Assembly: GCA_015523545.1 (NCBI GenBank)
Contig: WAKB01000012.1
Location: 45,478-109,477 of the forward strand
Direction of reading: 5' to 3'
DNA length: 64,000 nucleotides
Source: Candidatus Geothermarchaeota archaeon
Lineage (GTDB): Archaea > Thermoproteota > Nitrososphaeria > Geothermarchaeales > JDFR-13
Shown: piece after piece, positions 34,032 to 43,057 of the stretch
Layout of the letters: each line of letters opens with the position of its first letter
How positions within the stretch are numbered: the first letter of the stretch is position 1
Notes under the pieces: generated by a model
Told to the model about the DNA's origin: nothing
The model's database searches: none
Seen by the model: the letters and a program-made list of their open reading frames with translations, nothing else
Made by a program: the position numbers and the translations under genes

Positions 34032-35390
34032 TCATATCTCGAAGCTTACCCCCCTGGAGACGTATTCAACCCTCCTCTCACCATCTGCATATACTATCTC
34101 GGTAAAGGGCTTGACTAGGTCGCCGATCTTGGATGGGAGGCCCTTATAGCCGGATACCCTGAATAGGTCTAAGCCGTAGAGATGAGTGGCCACCCCAATC
34201 CCCCACGTCGCGGCGTCATACGTATTCCTCCTAACCACGTCCCACCTATTGCTGAGGACCTCGCCCAGGACCTCCTCCTCCGCCAATCCGTAGATCCGGG
34301 CCCTATACATTGCTAGGCCATATACGACGTTTGTCCTGGGTGGCCGGCACACCCATTTATCGAGGTGGAGGTGGAGGCTCCTCTCAGTATCCACCGTGGG
34401 TAGGCTATGTATCCACCCAGCCCATCTATTGACTAGGTCCCTAGCCCTCCTCAGCCCCTCCCTCCAACGAGTGTAGCGGTATATGTTCAGCAGGGTGTGT
34501 AGATAATATGCCTGTGTGATGAGGGGGTACTCCCCAAGTATCTTGCCATGGCTAGGGACTAGGGGGATCAGACTCTGCATCCTAGGCCTCAGCCTAGGGT
34601 CGAGACCCATCTCTGAGAGGCTCTCCAACGCCTCTACATATGGGTGTATCCCCCCATCCCCCATGTGTATGGGCTCTGAGCCTAGGTATGCCCTCACACC
34701 CCTGTCGAGGAAGAGGCTGAATATCGACTCCACCATCCGCCTAGCTATGTCTATGTATACCTCCGCCTCGGTAAGTCTGCCCAGCCATATTAGGAGGCGG
34801 GCCATCCTAGCCTGCTCCTCCAGGAGATAGATGTTGTCGGGCCTCTCCCAGTCTGGCGAGAGGCTCATATGGGAGACTAGATACCTCTTATAATCCATCA
34901 ACCCGCTCTGTAGAACGATATCTATTGTACGCCTAACCATCTCGAGATAGCCCCTGACCCCAAGGTCTAGGTAGGCCTTCACGAGGAACTCCATCTCCCT
35001 GTAGGGCACTAGCTTATAGGCGCCGGTGAGCCCTCCCTCCACCCAGTCATAGACATTCTCTATAAAGTTGATTACGATATTCAGCTCATCCCTACTGGGT
35101 GGGCCGACCCTTCTATAGACGCATCGCCGCATAAAGTTCTCACCAACGCCCTCCCTATAGAACCTTTTGGCATCATCCAGATCCTCAGGAATATGCGTAG
35201 CTATAGGCCTCCCACCATCCACAAGGACTAGTGTGGGGTATGCCCTTACATCGAACCGCTCAAGTAGATGGGGATACCTGTCGAGATCTACATACTCGAC
35301 ACTATCGCCTCCAAGCTCCTCCCTAAGCCCAGAGTAGACCTCTTGGCACCGGGTACACCAGGAGGCTCCAAGTATGTAGAGACGCCTCAT
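34032..35390 (-). CDS. Thioredoxin domain fused to an alpha-helical toroid (YyaL/DUF255-like, short form)
   Basis: 452 residues. Residues 1-85 are a thioredoxin fold with WCTRC (Cys12, Cys15) and the cis-proline in VRAYPTLVLVDGG. From about 105 the chain is rich in helical pairs as in (alpha/alpha)6 toroids of the YyaL/SSP411 family, which are usually about 650-700 residues; this one is shorter and lacks the conserved N-terminal part of the standard DUF255 domain. No signal peptide is seen, so it is cytosolic. The role is unknown; YyaL relatives have been linked to redox or sugar binding without proof. Confidence 0.72.
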   Translation of the reverse strand: MRRLYILGASWCTRCQEVYSGLREELGGDSVEYVDLDRYPHLLERFDVRAYPTLVLVDGGRPIATHIPEDLDDAKRFYREGVGENFMRRCVYRRVGPPSRDELNIVINFIENVYDWVEGGLTGAYKLVPYREMEFLVKAYLDLGVRGYLEMVRRTIDIVLQSGLMDYKRYLVSHMSLSPDWERPDNIYLLEEQARMARLLIWLGRLTEAEVYIDIARRMVESIFSLFLDRGVRAYLGSEPIHMGDGGIHPYVEALESLSEMGLDPRLRPRMQSLIPLVPSHGKILGEYPLITQAYYLHTLLNIYRYTRWREGLRRARDLVNRWAGWIHSLPTVDTERSLHLHLDKWVCRPPRTNVVYGLAMYRARIYGLAEEEVLGEVLSNRWDVVRRNTYDAATWGIGVATHLYGLDLFRVSGYKGLPSKIGDLVKPFTEIVYADGERRVEYVSRGVSFEI

Positions 35391-35436
35391 AGAGATCCAA
35401 ACTTAACTATCCCTGGCTGGAGACCTATATTTAGAC

Positions 35437-35838
35437 ATGTCTAGGCCGAGGTACCACATCATCTATATAAACACGGTTGGGAGGGAGGAGAAGGCATACA
35501 GCATATCTATCGAGAACCATTACCAGCTCGTGATAGAGCTCTGGTGTAGATACGTGGGGAGGATTGGCTATAGAGAGTTGGTAAGCCGTGCAGTGGAGGA
35601 GGCCACGTCCGAGTATGTAAGGATGGGTCTGGGTGATTATCCATATATCCTCGCACTCCCCAGGAGGAAGAAGGTTGAGGAGATGATTATGAACGGTGAG
35701 CTAGAGGCATCTATAAAGTGTGACGCCCCCCATGAGGTCATGCTTGTCGAGCCAGGTATGTATAGGAGGGGGGTTGAGCTGGCCAGCTGGTGCCTAAAGA
35801 GGAGGCTTGAGATATACCCACCTAGAAAAATTATGTAG
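35437..35838 (+). CDS. Hypothetical protein
   Basis: 133 residues, soluble, basic at the C-terminus (LKRRLEIYPPRKIM). No motif or family was recognised. The N-terminal half could be a small beta-alpha unit with repeated aromatic strands, and a Cys pair near 114 and 94 has no metal-site spacing. It is divergent from the thioredoxin/toroid gene (46-base gap) and convergent with the saccharopine-like gene. The codon use matches the genome. Confidence 0.6.
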   Translation: MSRPRYHIIYINTVGREEKAYSISIENHYQLVIELWCRYVGRIGYRELVSRAVEEATSEYVRMGLGDYPYILALPRRKKVEEMIMNGELEASIKCDAPHEVMLVEPGMYRRGVELASWCLKRRLEIYPPRKIM

Positions 35839-35857
35839 AAAGGATGTGGAGCGGGGG

Positions 35858-37018
35858 CTAGAGATACTCCACCTCCCAGGAGATCTTTATCCCCCTCTTA
35901 CCAAGCTCCTGGAAGAACTTGTCGGGGTCGAAGGCCGCCTCAGGTGGATACACGCCCTTCTCCACCAGGGTCTCGCCACGATAGATCATCTGGGCACCTA
36001 TGGAGAGTGGATTCCCTATCGGCCTGAAGTATGCCCTGCTACCCTCCCAGCCCTCCACACCGCTGGGATGCTCATTCATGACTATTACCTTCGCTGGCTT
36101 ACCATCCTTCTCGCCCGTAGCTTCAACCCTTAGGCCGTAGCCCCAGACCTCTGTCTCACGGGCCTTCTCACTCTGTAGCATGAAGCGGTAGATGAACTTC
36201 ATCGGCTTAACATAGACCCCGTCGAAGTCAACGGGCTTATCCTCGTAGAATCCGTAGTAGAGGAGTACCTTCAACAGGTTCATCGTCTCGTCTGGCCAAG
36301 TACCCCTCACATATACCCTCCTAGGCTTCTTCTCGGGAGGCAGGTACTCAGGCAGTGTGTAGGTCTCGCTGTGGGGGACGAAGACAGTCTCCCTCCTACC
36401 GATCAATGGGAAGAACTCTACCCACTTGGCACCTGAGTAGGGGGGCACAGGCTTATGGACACCGTCCTCGTAGACAACCCTCTCCTTAAGGTTTGGGTCG
36501 AACTCCCATATCGTGACGTGGAGTAGGCCTGGGCTAGGAGCGGTGCAGCGGAAGGCGGCCCAGAATATCTCGATTGTATCCACCTTGTCGAGGAGCTGGG
36601 CAGCCTTGGCAGCCATGAGATTTGTCGTCCCTGGGGTAGCGCCTACACCCGGTACAAAGAGTGCACCCGTCTCCTCGGCCTTCGGCGTCAGGTCGAACTG
36701 GTCCTGCTCAGTAGCCACGTCGACGCCTGAGACCCCCTCCTCCACAGCGAACTCCGTGACTATATAGTCGTACTTGAAGGGCAGAGCGTTTATGACTATA
36801 TCAGAGCCCTTGATCACGCTACGGAGGGCATCCTCATCATTCACATCGACCTTTACTGCCGAGAGCCTATCGTCACTATACTCCTCGATGAATCTGCGGG
36901 CCTTCTCAATATTGTAGTCCGCAATCACTATCTCGTCGAAGCCGCTGGTCTCGATGAAGTCCCTTGAAGCCTCTATACCTACAGCCCCTACACCGCCTAG
37001 TATAACCGCCTTCGCCAT
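35858..37018 (-). CDS. Saccharopine-dehydrogenase-like NAD(P)-binding oxidoreductase
   Basis: 386 residues. Residues 2-20 form the Rossmann loop (ILGGVGAVGIEA), followed by IVIADYNIEKA and GVDVATEQDQFDL. The body matches the saccharopine reductase/LYS9-like family (GVGATPGTTNLMA), with a C-terminal catalytic domain. Archaeal members include lysine or alpha-aminoadipate enzymes and unassigned dehydrogenases. No lys genes are near. A leaderless start at the ATG is likely. Confidence 0.82.
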   Translation of the reverse strand: MAKAVILGGVGAVGIEASRDFIETSGFDEIVIADYNIEKARRFIEEYSDDRLSAVKVDVNDEDALRSVIKGSDIVINALPFKYDYIVTEFAVEEGVSGVDVATEQDQFDLTPKAEETGALFVPGVGATPGTTNLMAAKAAQLLDKVDTIEIFWAAFRCTAPSPGLLHVTIWEFDPNLKERVVYEDGVHKPVPPYSGAKWVEFFPLIGRRETVFVPHSETYTLPEYLPPEKKPRRVYVRGTWPDETMNLLKVLLYYGFYEDKPVDFDGVYVKPMKFIYRFMLQSEKARETEVWGYGLRVEATGEKDGKPAKVIVMNEHPSGVEGWEGSRAYFRPIGNPLSIGAQMIYRGETLVEKGVYPPEAAFDPDKFFQELGKRGIKISWEVEYL

Positions 37019-37075
37019 GGGCTACACCGGGTATCACGGTTTAGAGCCGGGTCTCTATATCGGCCTAGTATATAT

Positions 37076-37540
37076 CTATTCAGCCTTGGTTATCCGCCAC
37101 CTCTCCCTAAGCTTGTTCCCCTCAAGTATGTAGTGCTCACCCTCCCTCTCCATCTCATAGCCTAGGTACTCGAGTACAGAGGAGAGGAGACTCGTGAATA
37201 GGTATATTGGGCCGGCAGCCTCCCTCTTATACTTCGCTATTGAGAAGGGGAAGATGACCGTGGTCTCTAGTACACCCTCCTCCCTATTGAATTCGAAGCG
37301 GACCTCCTCCACCATACCTATCCTCCTTAGGTATTGGCAGAGCCTCCGAATAGCCTCCTCAACATCCAAACCCTTCTCAATACCAATCTCCTCGCGAACC
37401 TCGTTGAAGAGGTATTTCCCACTCTTCCAGAGAACGTCCCAGGCCTCCTCACCTAGTTCCTCGGTCACGGCCTTATAGACGGAGTTAAGGAGCTTGTATA
37501 CAAGAATTGTGGCTACGTTATAGTCACTCATCTTACTCAT
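37076..37540 (-). CDS. Hypothetical protein, possibly V4R/heme-NO-binding-like
   Basis: About 154 residues from the ATG at 37540, which lies 27-36 nt after a CTTTTTAATCC TATA box; a TTG at 37564 is also in frame. The helical first half (LVYKLLNSVYKAVTEELG, ALWDVLW-like segment, GLDVEEAIRRL) and antiparallel strands later (RFEFNREEG, TTVIFPFSIA) recall the small-ligand-binding 4-vinyl-reductase fold, but no diagnostic Cys cluster is present, so this is a weak guess. It lies between the saccharopine-like gene and an ion permease on the same strand. Confidence 0.6.
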   Translation of the reverse strand: MSKMSDYNVATILVYKLLNSVYKAVTEELGEEAWDVLWKSGKYLFNEVREEIGIEKGLDVEEAIRRLCQYLRRIGMVEEVRFEFNREEGVLETTVIFPFSIAKYKREAAGPIYLFTSLLSSVLEYLGYEMEREGEHYILEGNKLRERWRITKAE

Positions 37541-37586
37541 CTTGATAACTAGTTTCTTATCCAAGGATTAAAAAGGTTGGGATGGG

Positions 37587-38984
37587 TTAGACTGGCATTC
37601 CATAGGCCCTGAGATAGGTTATGGTTATCGCAAGACCAAGAATTATCACAGCCGCTGGTAACCCCACCTTTATCCACTCACCAAAGGTTATGAGCTTAAC
37701 GCGACGCCTCTCTAGGAGGCCCATCATTACTAGGCTTGCAGAGGTCCCAATAGGTGTGGCTAATGCACTAAATATACCTGCGAAAAGCATTCCAAACCAT
37801 ATTGGTACAACATCTATTCCCATTTCACCAAGCCCCTCCACTATAGGGCTAAGCGTAGCCACAGTCAACACGTTGTCCATCACTGGGCTCAGAACCCCTG
37901 TTATCCCAGCTATATAGAGGAACATCATCCCCTCGTTTCCACCAGCAGCCTCGACTATAGCATTGCTTATCAGTTGTAAGACACCAACGTTATCCAAGCT
38001 CCCTACAATACTGAAGAAGGATAGTAGAAAAACTAGAGTCTGCCAATCGACCCTATGGAGGAACACTGTGAGCCCCTCCTCCCCTTCCGTAGCCAATATG
38101 ACGCTAGCACCCAGTAGGGCTATTGAGACTAGCACCACCTTAGGTGTTACATAGACCCCAAAACTGGATATGAAGGTCGCTATTTGGTTATGGAGAATTA
38201 TCGAGCCTATTACGAGTACAAATAATATGGTTGCCTTCCTAGTTGAGTGGACCTCCTCCGCCAAAGCCTCTACGATCTCCTCAATTTTGACATTAGACAT
38301 GTTCTCCTCCAACTTCCTAATCTCATCCCTGAATAGGAGCATCACCATCCCTGATAGGATGACTAGTGAGACAAGTGTTATTGGGGTTGCCCAGTAGGCG
38401 AAGTCCTGCATGGTTAGCCCTCCCCTGAACGCTACCAATATAGCTACAGGGTTACCCATGACGGTGGCTGAGCCACCTATTATCACGGCGAAGGTTATCG
38501 GTAGTATCATCCGCCTAATGTCTAGCTGGTATATCGCTGAGAGCTCGAGCATGATGACGCTCATAAAGAGTATAGCCGTCACCTCGTCCACGACAGCTGC
38601 GAAGAAGCTCGCCGTGAACATCATCACTATTATGAAGAGCTTAGGCTTGCCATGGAGTACTGGGATCATCTTTGAGACTAGATACTCGAAGTAGTGGTTC
38701 TCCTCTAGATACCCGACGATCGTCATCATCCCTAGGAGGAATAGGATGATATCCATGTGGCTATACTCGAGGAAGAGTTTGAATGGAAGTATACCTGTCA
38801 GGAATGCTATTGATAGACCTGCTACGCTTGCTGAGAGCCTATACTTCCACATCAGTAGGGTTGTGGATATAACCATGGCTGCTATAGATACTGCGAAGGC
38901 CTGCTCTAAAGTCAGTCCAATCGAGTAGCCCCCGATAAAGGCTATAATGGGGACTATCCCTACAACAAGCTTCTTACCCCTCAT
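37587..38984 (-). CDS. NhaD/ArsB-type ion permease
   Basis: 465 residues with about 11 membrane helices. The two inverted halves carry the family's paired asparagine/proline hairpins (GSATVMGNPVAILVA and SPVMDNVLTVATLSPI), and the first half has DIILFLLGMMTIVGYLEE. These belong to the ion-transporter superfamily that includes Na+/H+ antiporter NhaD, arsenite permease ArsB and citrate or dicarboxylate carriers. The substrate cannot be fixed; no ars genes are near. A Na+ or organic-anion role fits equally. Confidence 0.82.
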   Translation of the reverse strand: MRGKKLVVGIVPIIAFIGGYSIGLTLEQAFAVSIAAMVISTTLLMWKYRLSASVAGLSIAFLTGILPFKLFLEYSHMDIILFLLGMMTIVGYLEENHYFEYLVSKMIPVLHGKPKLFIIVMMFTASFFAAVVDEVTAILFMSVIMLELSAIYQLDIRRMILPITFAVIIGGSATVMGNPVAILVAFRGGLTMQDFAYWATPITLVSLVILSGMVMLLFRDEIRKLEENMSNVKIEEIVEALAEEVHSTRKATILFVLVIGSIILHNQIATFISSFGVYVTPKVVLVSIALLGASVILATEGEEGLTVFLHRVDWQTLVFLLSFFSIVGSLDNVGVLQLISNAIVEAAGGNEGMMFLYIAGITGVLSPVMDNVLTVATLSPIVEGLGEMGIDVVPIWFGMLFAGIFSALATPIGTSASLVMMGLLERRRVKLITFGEWIKVGLPAAVIILGLAITITYLRAYGMPV

Positions 38985-39009
38985 TTCTAGCTAACCACTC
39001 TACCCAATA

Positions 39010-39429
39010 CTATAGATACCAGGATAGGTCGCTGAGGAGAAGTAGTATGTCCAAGATCTTCTTAAACGCTCCGGTCTGCGTAACCCTCCCTATAATCTTC
39101 CCCTTCTCCACTACATATACACGCCTGATATCGTTCTGAACCATGAGCTCCATGGCCTTAGCTACGGGATCGTCCGGAGAGACGGTTATTATGGGGCTGG
39201 ACATCACCTTACCAACCTGTACACCCTCTAGGCTGAACCCCTTCCGTATAACCTTTTTGATGATATCCCTCTCCGTAACCACTCCTACAGGGAGTCCATC
39301 CCTAGACACTAGGAGGCTCCAGACACCCTTGTCCACCATCTCATCGAGGGCCTCCTTACAGCTACGGCCCTCATCGATCATGTACACCTTATCATCCATT
39401 ATGTCCCTAACCTTCAGAGATATTCTCAT
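39010..39429 (-). CDS. Tandem CBS-domain protein
   Basis: About 139 residues from the ATG at 39427-39429 (MRISLKVRDIMDD); the frame is open to 39513 but that would overlap the divergent glycosylase gene. Two CBS motifs are seen: VYMIDEGRSCKEALDEMV with GLPVGVVTERDIIKK, and PIITVSPDDPVAKAMELM with VVEKGKIIGRVTQ. Such proteins bind adenosyl nucleotides and regulate partners. The partner may be a nearby transporter, the permease being just downstream on the same strand. Confidence 0.85.
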   Translation of the reverse strand: MRISLKVRDIMDDKVYMIDEGRSCKEALDEMVDKGVWSLLVSRDGLPVGVVTERDIIKKVIRKGFSLEGVQVGKVMSSPIITVSPDDPVAKAMELMVQNDIRRVYVVEKGKIIGRVTQTGAFKKILDILLLLSDLSWYL

Positions 39430-39443
39430 CACAGGATCACCGA

Positions 39444-39456
39444 ATAGTAAATAGCC
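39444..39456. promoter_or_regulatory. Shared bidirectional TATA region (AATAGTAAATAG)
   Basis: The AT-rich box sits 15-27 nt before the CBS start at 39429 on the minus strand and 26-38 nt before the glycosylase start at 39482 on the plus strand, inside a 52-nt gap. Both genes probably use it, with leaderless or nearly leaderless transcripts. Confidence 0.5.
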
Positions 39457-39481
39457 TATGGAAATAGATATAAAGGGAGGT

Positions 39482-40075
39482 ATGAGGTTCTCAGCGCGGT
39501 ATGGCGAGACCATACCAAAAGAATTCTACTCGAGATCACCCGAAACAGTGGCATCAGAGCTACTCGGAGCACTCATCATAAGACGCCTAAAAGGAAGGGT
39601 TCTGGGTGGTATGATCACCGAGGTGGAGGCCTACTTCGGCCCTGAGGATCCGGCGTCAAGAGCGTCGAAGAAGGGCTCCATCGGTAGGGCTATGTATAGG
39701 GATCCCGGCAGGACACTGATATACATGGTTCATAACAACTGGCTCCTCAACATAGTAACCACGGCAGGGGGTCCTGGAGCCGTGCTCATAAGGTCGATCG
39801 AGCCCCTCATCGGTGTGGAGGAGATGTTTAGGAGGCGTGGGGTGGAGAGGAAGAGGCTCCTAACGACTGGACCAGGTAGGCTTACAAGGGCGCTAGGCAT
39901 AACCAAGGAGCTTGACGACACTCCAGTGTACATCAGGGGCGGGGAGCTAGAGCTGCTACACTACCTCGAGCCTAGTAGTGTAGAGATCGGTAGGAGTGGA
40001 CGTATAGGAGTCTCCAAGGATCTTGAGACACCCTATAGATACTACCTACTATCCTCGGACTACGTCTCCCGCTAG
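39482..40075 (+). CDS. Alkyladenine DNA glycosylase (AAG/MPG family)
   Basis: About 197 residues from the ATG at 39482; an ATG at 39458 is also in frame but overlaps the promoter. It removes alkylated and deaminated purines. Family motifs: LLGALIIRR, ITEVEAYFGPEDPASRA (with the catalytic Glu), GRTLIYMVHNNWLLNIVT and GAVLIRSIEPL, with the GPGRLTRALGI strand later. The length is the usual 190-200. It is divergent from the CBS gene. Confidence 0.92.
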   Translation: MRFSARYGETIPKEFYSRSPETVASELLGALIIRRLKGRVLGGMITEVEAYFGPEDPASRASKKGSIGRAMYRDPGRTLIYMVHNNWLLNIVTTAGGPGAVLIRSIEPLIGVEEMFRRRGVERKRLLTTGPGRLTRALGITKELDDTPVYIRGGELELLHYLEPSSVEIGRSGRIGVSKDLETPYRYYLLSSDYVSR

Positions 40076-40134
40076 GGGTATATACTGTATATTCCCCCAA
40101 TTGAATTCGTATCAAATCTAAATACTGTAAATAT

Positions 40135-41100
40135 ATGATGCTGAACAAGTTTATAGGTGGCCCCGTAATAGACCAGAAGATAAGGAAGGTCTACATAGTG
40201 GATCCCTTCGAGAAGTTTGTCTGTAACTTCTCATGTAGATACTGCATATTCGGGACGCCTCTAACAGATACATGCCCCCTCTCACAGGATAGATTTAGTA
40301 GGGTATCAAGGGATATTGGGAGGTTTGTCCTCAGGAGGGGGGTGAGGGGGGTAAACGCCTTCCTAGTCTCCCCGATGGGAGAGCCCACCCTATATCCCGA
40401 GCTTCCACAGCTCATAAGGATCCTCAAATCCTTCGGGAAGCCCGTGGCGATATATACTAATAGTGCGGGTCTCCTCGACGATACTATATATAACCTACTA
40501 CTAAACTTCGATATCGTGCTCTTCAAGCTGGACTCGGTATATAGGGACACTGTGGATAGTCTGAACAAGCCTAGCATGGAGATCGACCCTGAGAAGGTTG
40601 TTAAGAGGTTGATAGAGTTCCGGAGGGATTATGGGAGGAAGATGTATCTCGAGACAGTCTTCGTGGGTGGTTATAACGACTCGCTCGACGAGGCTATGGA
40701 GCTCGCCAGGGCGGTCAAGATAGTTAATCCTAACAAGTACTTCATGGTCACACCATACCTCCCGCCCGGCAGGGGTGTCAGACCTCCCGACATGAATGTC
40801 CTTAGAATGGTGTATAGGGATCTGAGCAGCTACATGCCCAATAGGGTCTATATCATTGACCAGCCCGGGGAGCGCCTCCTAGACCGGAAGAGTGACGACC
40901 CGATAGAGGAGCTGATATATGTTGTAAACCTATACCCCCTAACCCTGAAAGCTGCAGTGGAGTATCTAGAGGAGAATGGGCTGCCCGGTATGGAGACTAT
41001 TAGGGAGCTGGAGGAGCTGGGAGATATTAGGATAGTCGAGTGGATGGGGGAGAGCTACGTAGTAGCCAATACTGTCTCAAGGATGATAAAAAGTGGTTAG
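40135..41100 (+). CDS. Radical SAM protein of unknown substrate
   Basis: 321 residues. The 4Fe-4S cluster for S-adenosylmethionine is CNFSCRYC (Cys30, Cys34, Cys37). SPMGEPTLYPE follows, then the partial TIM barrel. The last 60 residues look like a small helical winged-type domain (AVEYLEENGLPGMETIRELE). This resembles archaeal radical SAM enzymes of the Elp3-unrelated group with no assigned product. The gene stands alone between the glycosylase and a convergent small gene. Direct repeats ATACTGTA at 40082-40089 and 40122-40129 lie upstream and may be regulatory. Confidence 0.85.
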   Translation: MMLNKFIGGPVIDQKIRKVYIVDPFEKFVCNFSCRYCIFGTPLTDTCPLSQDRFSRVSRDIGRFVLRRGVRGVNAFLVSPMGEPTLYPELPQLIRILKSFGKPVAIYTNSAGLLDDTIYNLLLNFDIVLFKLDSVYRDTVDSLNKPSMEIDPEKVVKRLIEFRRDYGRKMYLETVFVGGYNDSLDEAMELARAVKIVNPNKYFMVTPYLPPGRGVRPPDMNVLRMVYRDLSSYMPNRVYIIDQPGERLLDRKSDDPIEELIYVVNLYPLTLKAAVEYLEENGLPGMETIRELEELGDIRIVEWMGESYVVANTVSRMIKSG

Positions 41101-41423
41101 GAGGATAGTCTCCTGAGTAGGTCTGCCAGCTCACCACTCACAGGCTCTACATCCTCAGCTATCTTGGTGTACACCCTCCTCCTAAGATTATCCACCTCCT
41201 CAGGATTGGCTGCGTCGTCGAGGAACTCCATCGGGTCGAGTGTCTCAATAGGCTCCAGTGTCATCTCCACGATGATGAAGTCTCGGATCTCACGTATCTC
41301 CGAGGCGTATCTTCTAGCCCTCTCCGCAGCCTCCACATATCCCTTGGCATCCATTTTTTGGGCAAGGGCCTCCTCGAAACTGGCTAGCCTAGTTATTAGG
41401 CTGGAGAGTGTGTAGCGCTTCAT
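41097..41423 (-). CDS. Small helical protein, MMSDH operon
   Basis: About 108 residues from the ATG that shares its A with the TGA stop of the aldehyde dehydrogenase (TGATG), so it is translationally coupled. It is acidic, almost wholly alpha-helical and has no Cys, metal motif or membrane segment. No family was recognised. Its 3' end overlaps the radical SAM stop by 4 bases. A regulatory or assembly role for the dehydrogenase is possible but not shown. Confidence 0.65.
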   Translation of the reverse strand: MKRYTLSSLITRLASFEEALAQKMDAKGYVEAAERARRYASEIREIRDFIIVEMTLEPIETLDPMEFLDDAANPEEVDNLRRRVYTKIAEDVEPVSGELADLLRRLSS

Positions 41424-42916
41424 CACCACCAGCGCTCGATGACGATCTTCTTATCAGTGAAGAAGTCTAGGCTGTCGACCTGGCCATGGACTACCCCGAA
41501 GAAACTCTCCTTCCTACCCCCGAATGGGAAGAAGGCCATTGGTGCAGCTACACCCACATTTATACCCAGGTTGCCAACGTTGACCTCCCGCCTAAACTTC
41601 CTGGCCACTGCTCCGCTGGATGTGAATAGGCTGGAGGCGTTTCCATACTGGCTGCTGTTGATCATCTCGATAGCCTCGTCTAGGGTCTCAGCCCTTATTA
41701 CGGAGACTACGGGGCCGAATATCTCCTCCCTGGCTATGGTCATGTCTAGTGTAACCTCTTCGAAGACGTTCGCCCCTATGAAGTAGCCGTTTGGATACTT
41801 CTCAGGCTTCTTACCCCTACCGTCGAGGGTCAGCTTGGCACCCTCCTCTAAACCGATATCGATGTATTTCAAGACCCTCTCCAACCCCTTCCTAGTGGCC
41901 ATTGGCCCCATATCCACATCCTCGTCTAGGCCGTAGCCGAGTCTGAGCTGGCTAGCCATCTCCCTAAACTTGGGAACTACCTTGTCGTAGGCCTCTCCAA
42001 CTGGGACTAGGACGCTGTTTGCTAGGCATCTCTGCCCAGTATTGCCGAAGAAGCTTGAGATGAGGTTCGGTATCGTTCTATCCATATTGGCGTCTGGCAT
42101 TACAACTGCGAAGTTCTTGGCACCGGCCTGTAGAATAGCCTTCTTACCCAGCTCCCCAACCCTCTTATAGATAGCCCTGGCCACTGGGGTTGAGCCTACG
42201 AAGGCGACTCCGAATACCTTCTTGTGGCTTATTAGGCTCTCACCCACGTTGCCTAGGCCGTAGACAACGTTTATCAGGCCCGGGGGGAGCTTCGCCTCCT
42301 CATGTAGAAGTTTTATCACCCAGTGGAAGGGTACGGGTGTTATCTCGCTGGGCTTCACCACGACGGTGTCTCCAACCGCTAGTGCATATGGTATGAACCA
42401 GAATGGGACCATGACGGGGAAGTTGAAGGGGGAGATTATGGCGGCTACTCCTAGTGGCTCCCTCACTAGATACTCGTCGATCCCCTTGGCGATGTTCTCT
42501 AGGTATTCACCCTTCTCGAGGAGGTATGCCACGCCTATAGCTGTCTCTACATTCTCTATCGCCCGCCTCATCTCTCCACGTGCCTCGTCAAGGGTCTTCC
42601 CATGGTTCTGGACGATTATCCGGGCTATCTCCTCCTTATGCCTCTCCAAGACCTCCTTGATCCTGAATAGGTACTGCACCCTCGTGGGTATGGGGGTCTC
42701 CCTCCACTTGAGATAAGCCTCATAAGCAGCCTCAACCGCCTTGTCAACCTCCTCGGGCAGTGTGTTGGGAACCTCAGCTATGACCTCGTCCTTAGCAGGG
42801 TTGAAGGCCTTTATATACTGACTAGTCTCACTCTCCACGAACTCTCCATCTATGTACAGCTTGAGCCTACCATAGTTCTCCATAACCTCATGGGCCAACG
42901 CCATAGCAGACACCAT
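41423..42916 (-). CDS. Methylmalonate-semialdehyde dehydrogenase-type aldehyde dehydrogenase
   Basis: 497 residues. The nucleophile Cys297 in FGNTGQRCLANS, PFNFPVMVPFWF and the end motif PMAFFPFGGRKESFFG match the CoA-acylating MMSDH family. The glutamate that activates water in ordinary aldehyde dehydrogenases (ELGGK) is replaced by QAGAKN, as in MMSDH, which uses CoA instead. The reaction yields propanoyl- or acetyl-CoA from methylmalonate or malonate semialdehyde, fitting valine or beta-alanine breakdown. Start ATG at 42916, or ATG at 42904, which has a TATATATC TATA box at normal distance. Confidence 0.88.
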   Translation of the reverse strand: MVSAMALAHEVMENYGRLKLYIDGEFVESETSQYIKAFNPAKDEVIAEVPNTLPEEVDKAVEAAYEAYLKWRETPIPTRVQYLFRIKEVLERHKEEIARIIVQNHGKTLDEARGEMRRAIENVETAIGVAYLLEKGEYLENIAKGIDEYLVREPLGVAAIISPFNFPVMVPFWFIPYALAVGDTVVVKPSEITPVPFHWVIKLLHEEAKLPPGLINVVYGLGNVGESLISHKKVFGVAFVGSTPVARAIYKRVGELGKKAILQAGAKNFAVVMPDANMDRTIPNLISSFFGNTGQRCLANSVLVPVGEAYDKVVPKFREMASQLRLGYGLDEDVDMGPMATRKGLERVLKYIDIGLEEGAKLTLDGRGKKPEKYPNGYFIGANVFEEVTLDMTIAREEIFGPVVSVIRAETLDEAIEMINSSQYGNASSLFTSSGAVARKFRREVNVGNLGINVGVAAPMAFFPFGGRKESFFGVVHGQVDSLDFFTDKKIVIERWW

Positions 42917-42977
42917 TGGTATAAACTTGATATATAGGTGTATAGTGGAGACGGGGAAAATATAGGATGGTATATGG

Positions 42978-43000
42978 CTCCTAGAAATCCTATCTAGGAG
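42978..43000. repeat. Inverted repeat CTCCTAGA-AATCCTA-TCTAGGAG
   Basis: Perfect 8-bp arms with a 7-nt spacer in the gap between the subtilisin 3' end and the aldehyde dehydrogenase gene. Together with the T tract at 43034-43041 it may end minus-strand transcription of the subtilisin gene, or it may be a regulatory site. Confidence 0.4.
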
Positions 43001-43033
43001 GGAGAGTTATTAGGAGGGTTATAAATATTGGAG

Positions 43034-43041
43034 AAAAAAAA
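43034..43041 (-). terminator. T8 tract after the first subtilisin gene
   Basis: Eight A on the plus strand, T8 on the minus strand, 16-23 nt after the stop of the 43058-47371 gene. Archaeal RNA polymerase stops at such oligo-T runs. A perfect inverted repeat lies about 35 nt further on. Confidence 0.5.
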
Positions 43042-43057
43042 GGTTGGGGATATGGCT

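Noticed and set aside
35807..36133. 108-codon open frame on the plus strand
   Set aside because: It lies almost wholly antisense to the saccharopine-dehydrogenase-like gene, which has clear family motifs; the frame is open only because of codon bias.
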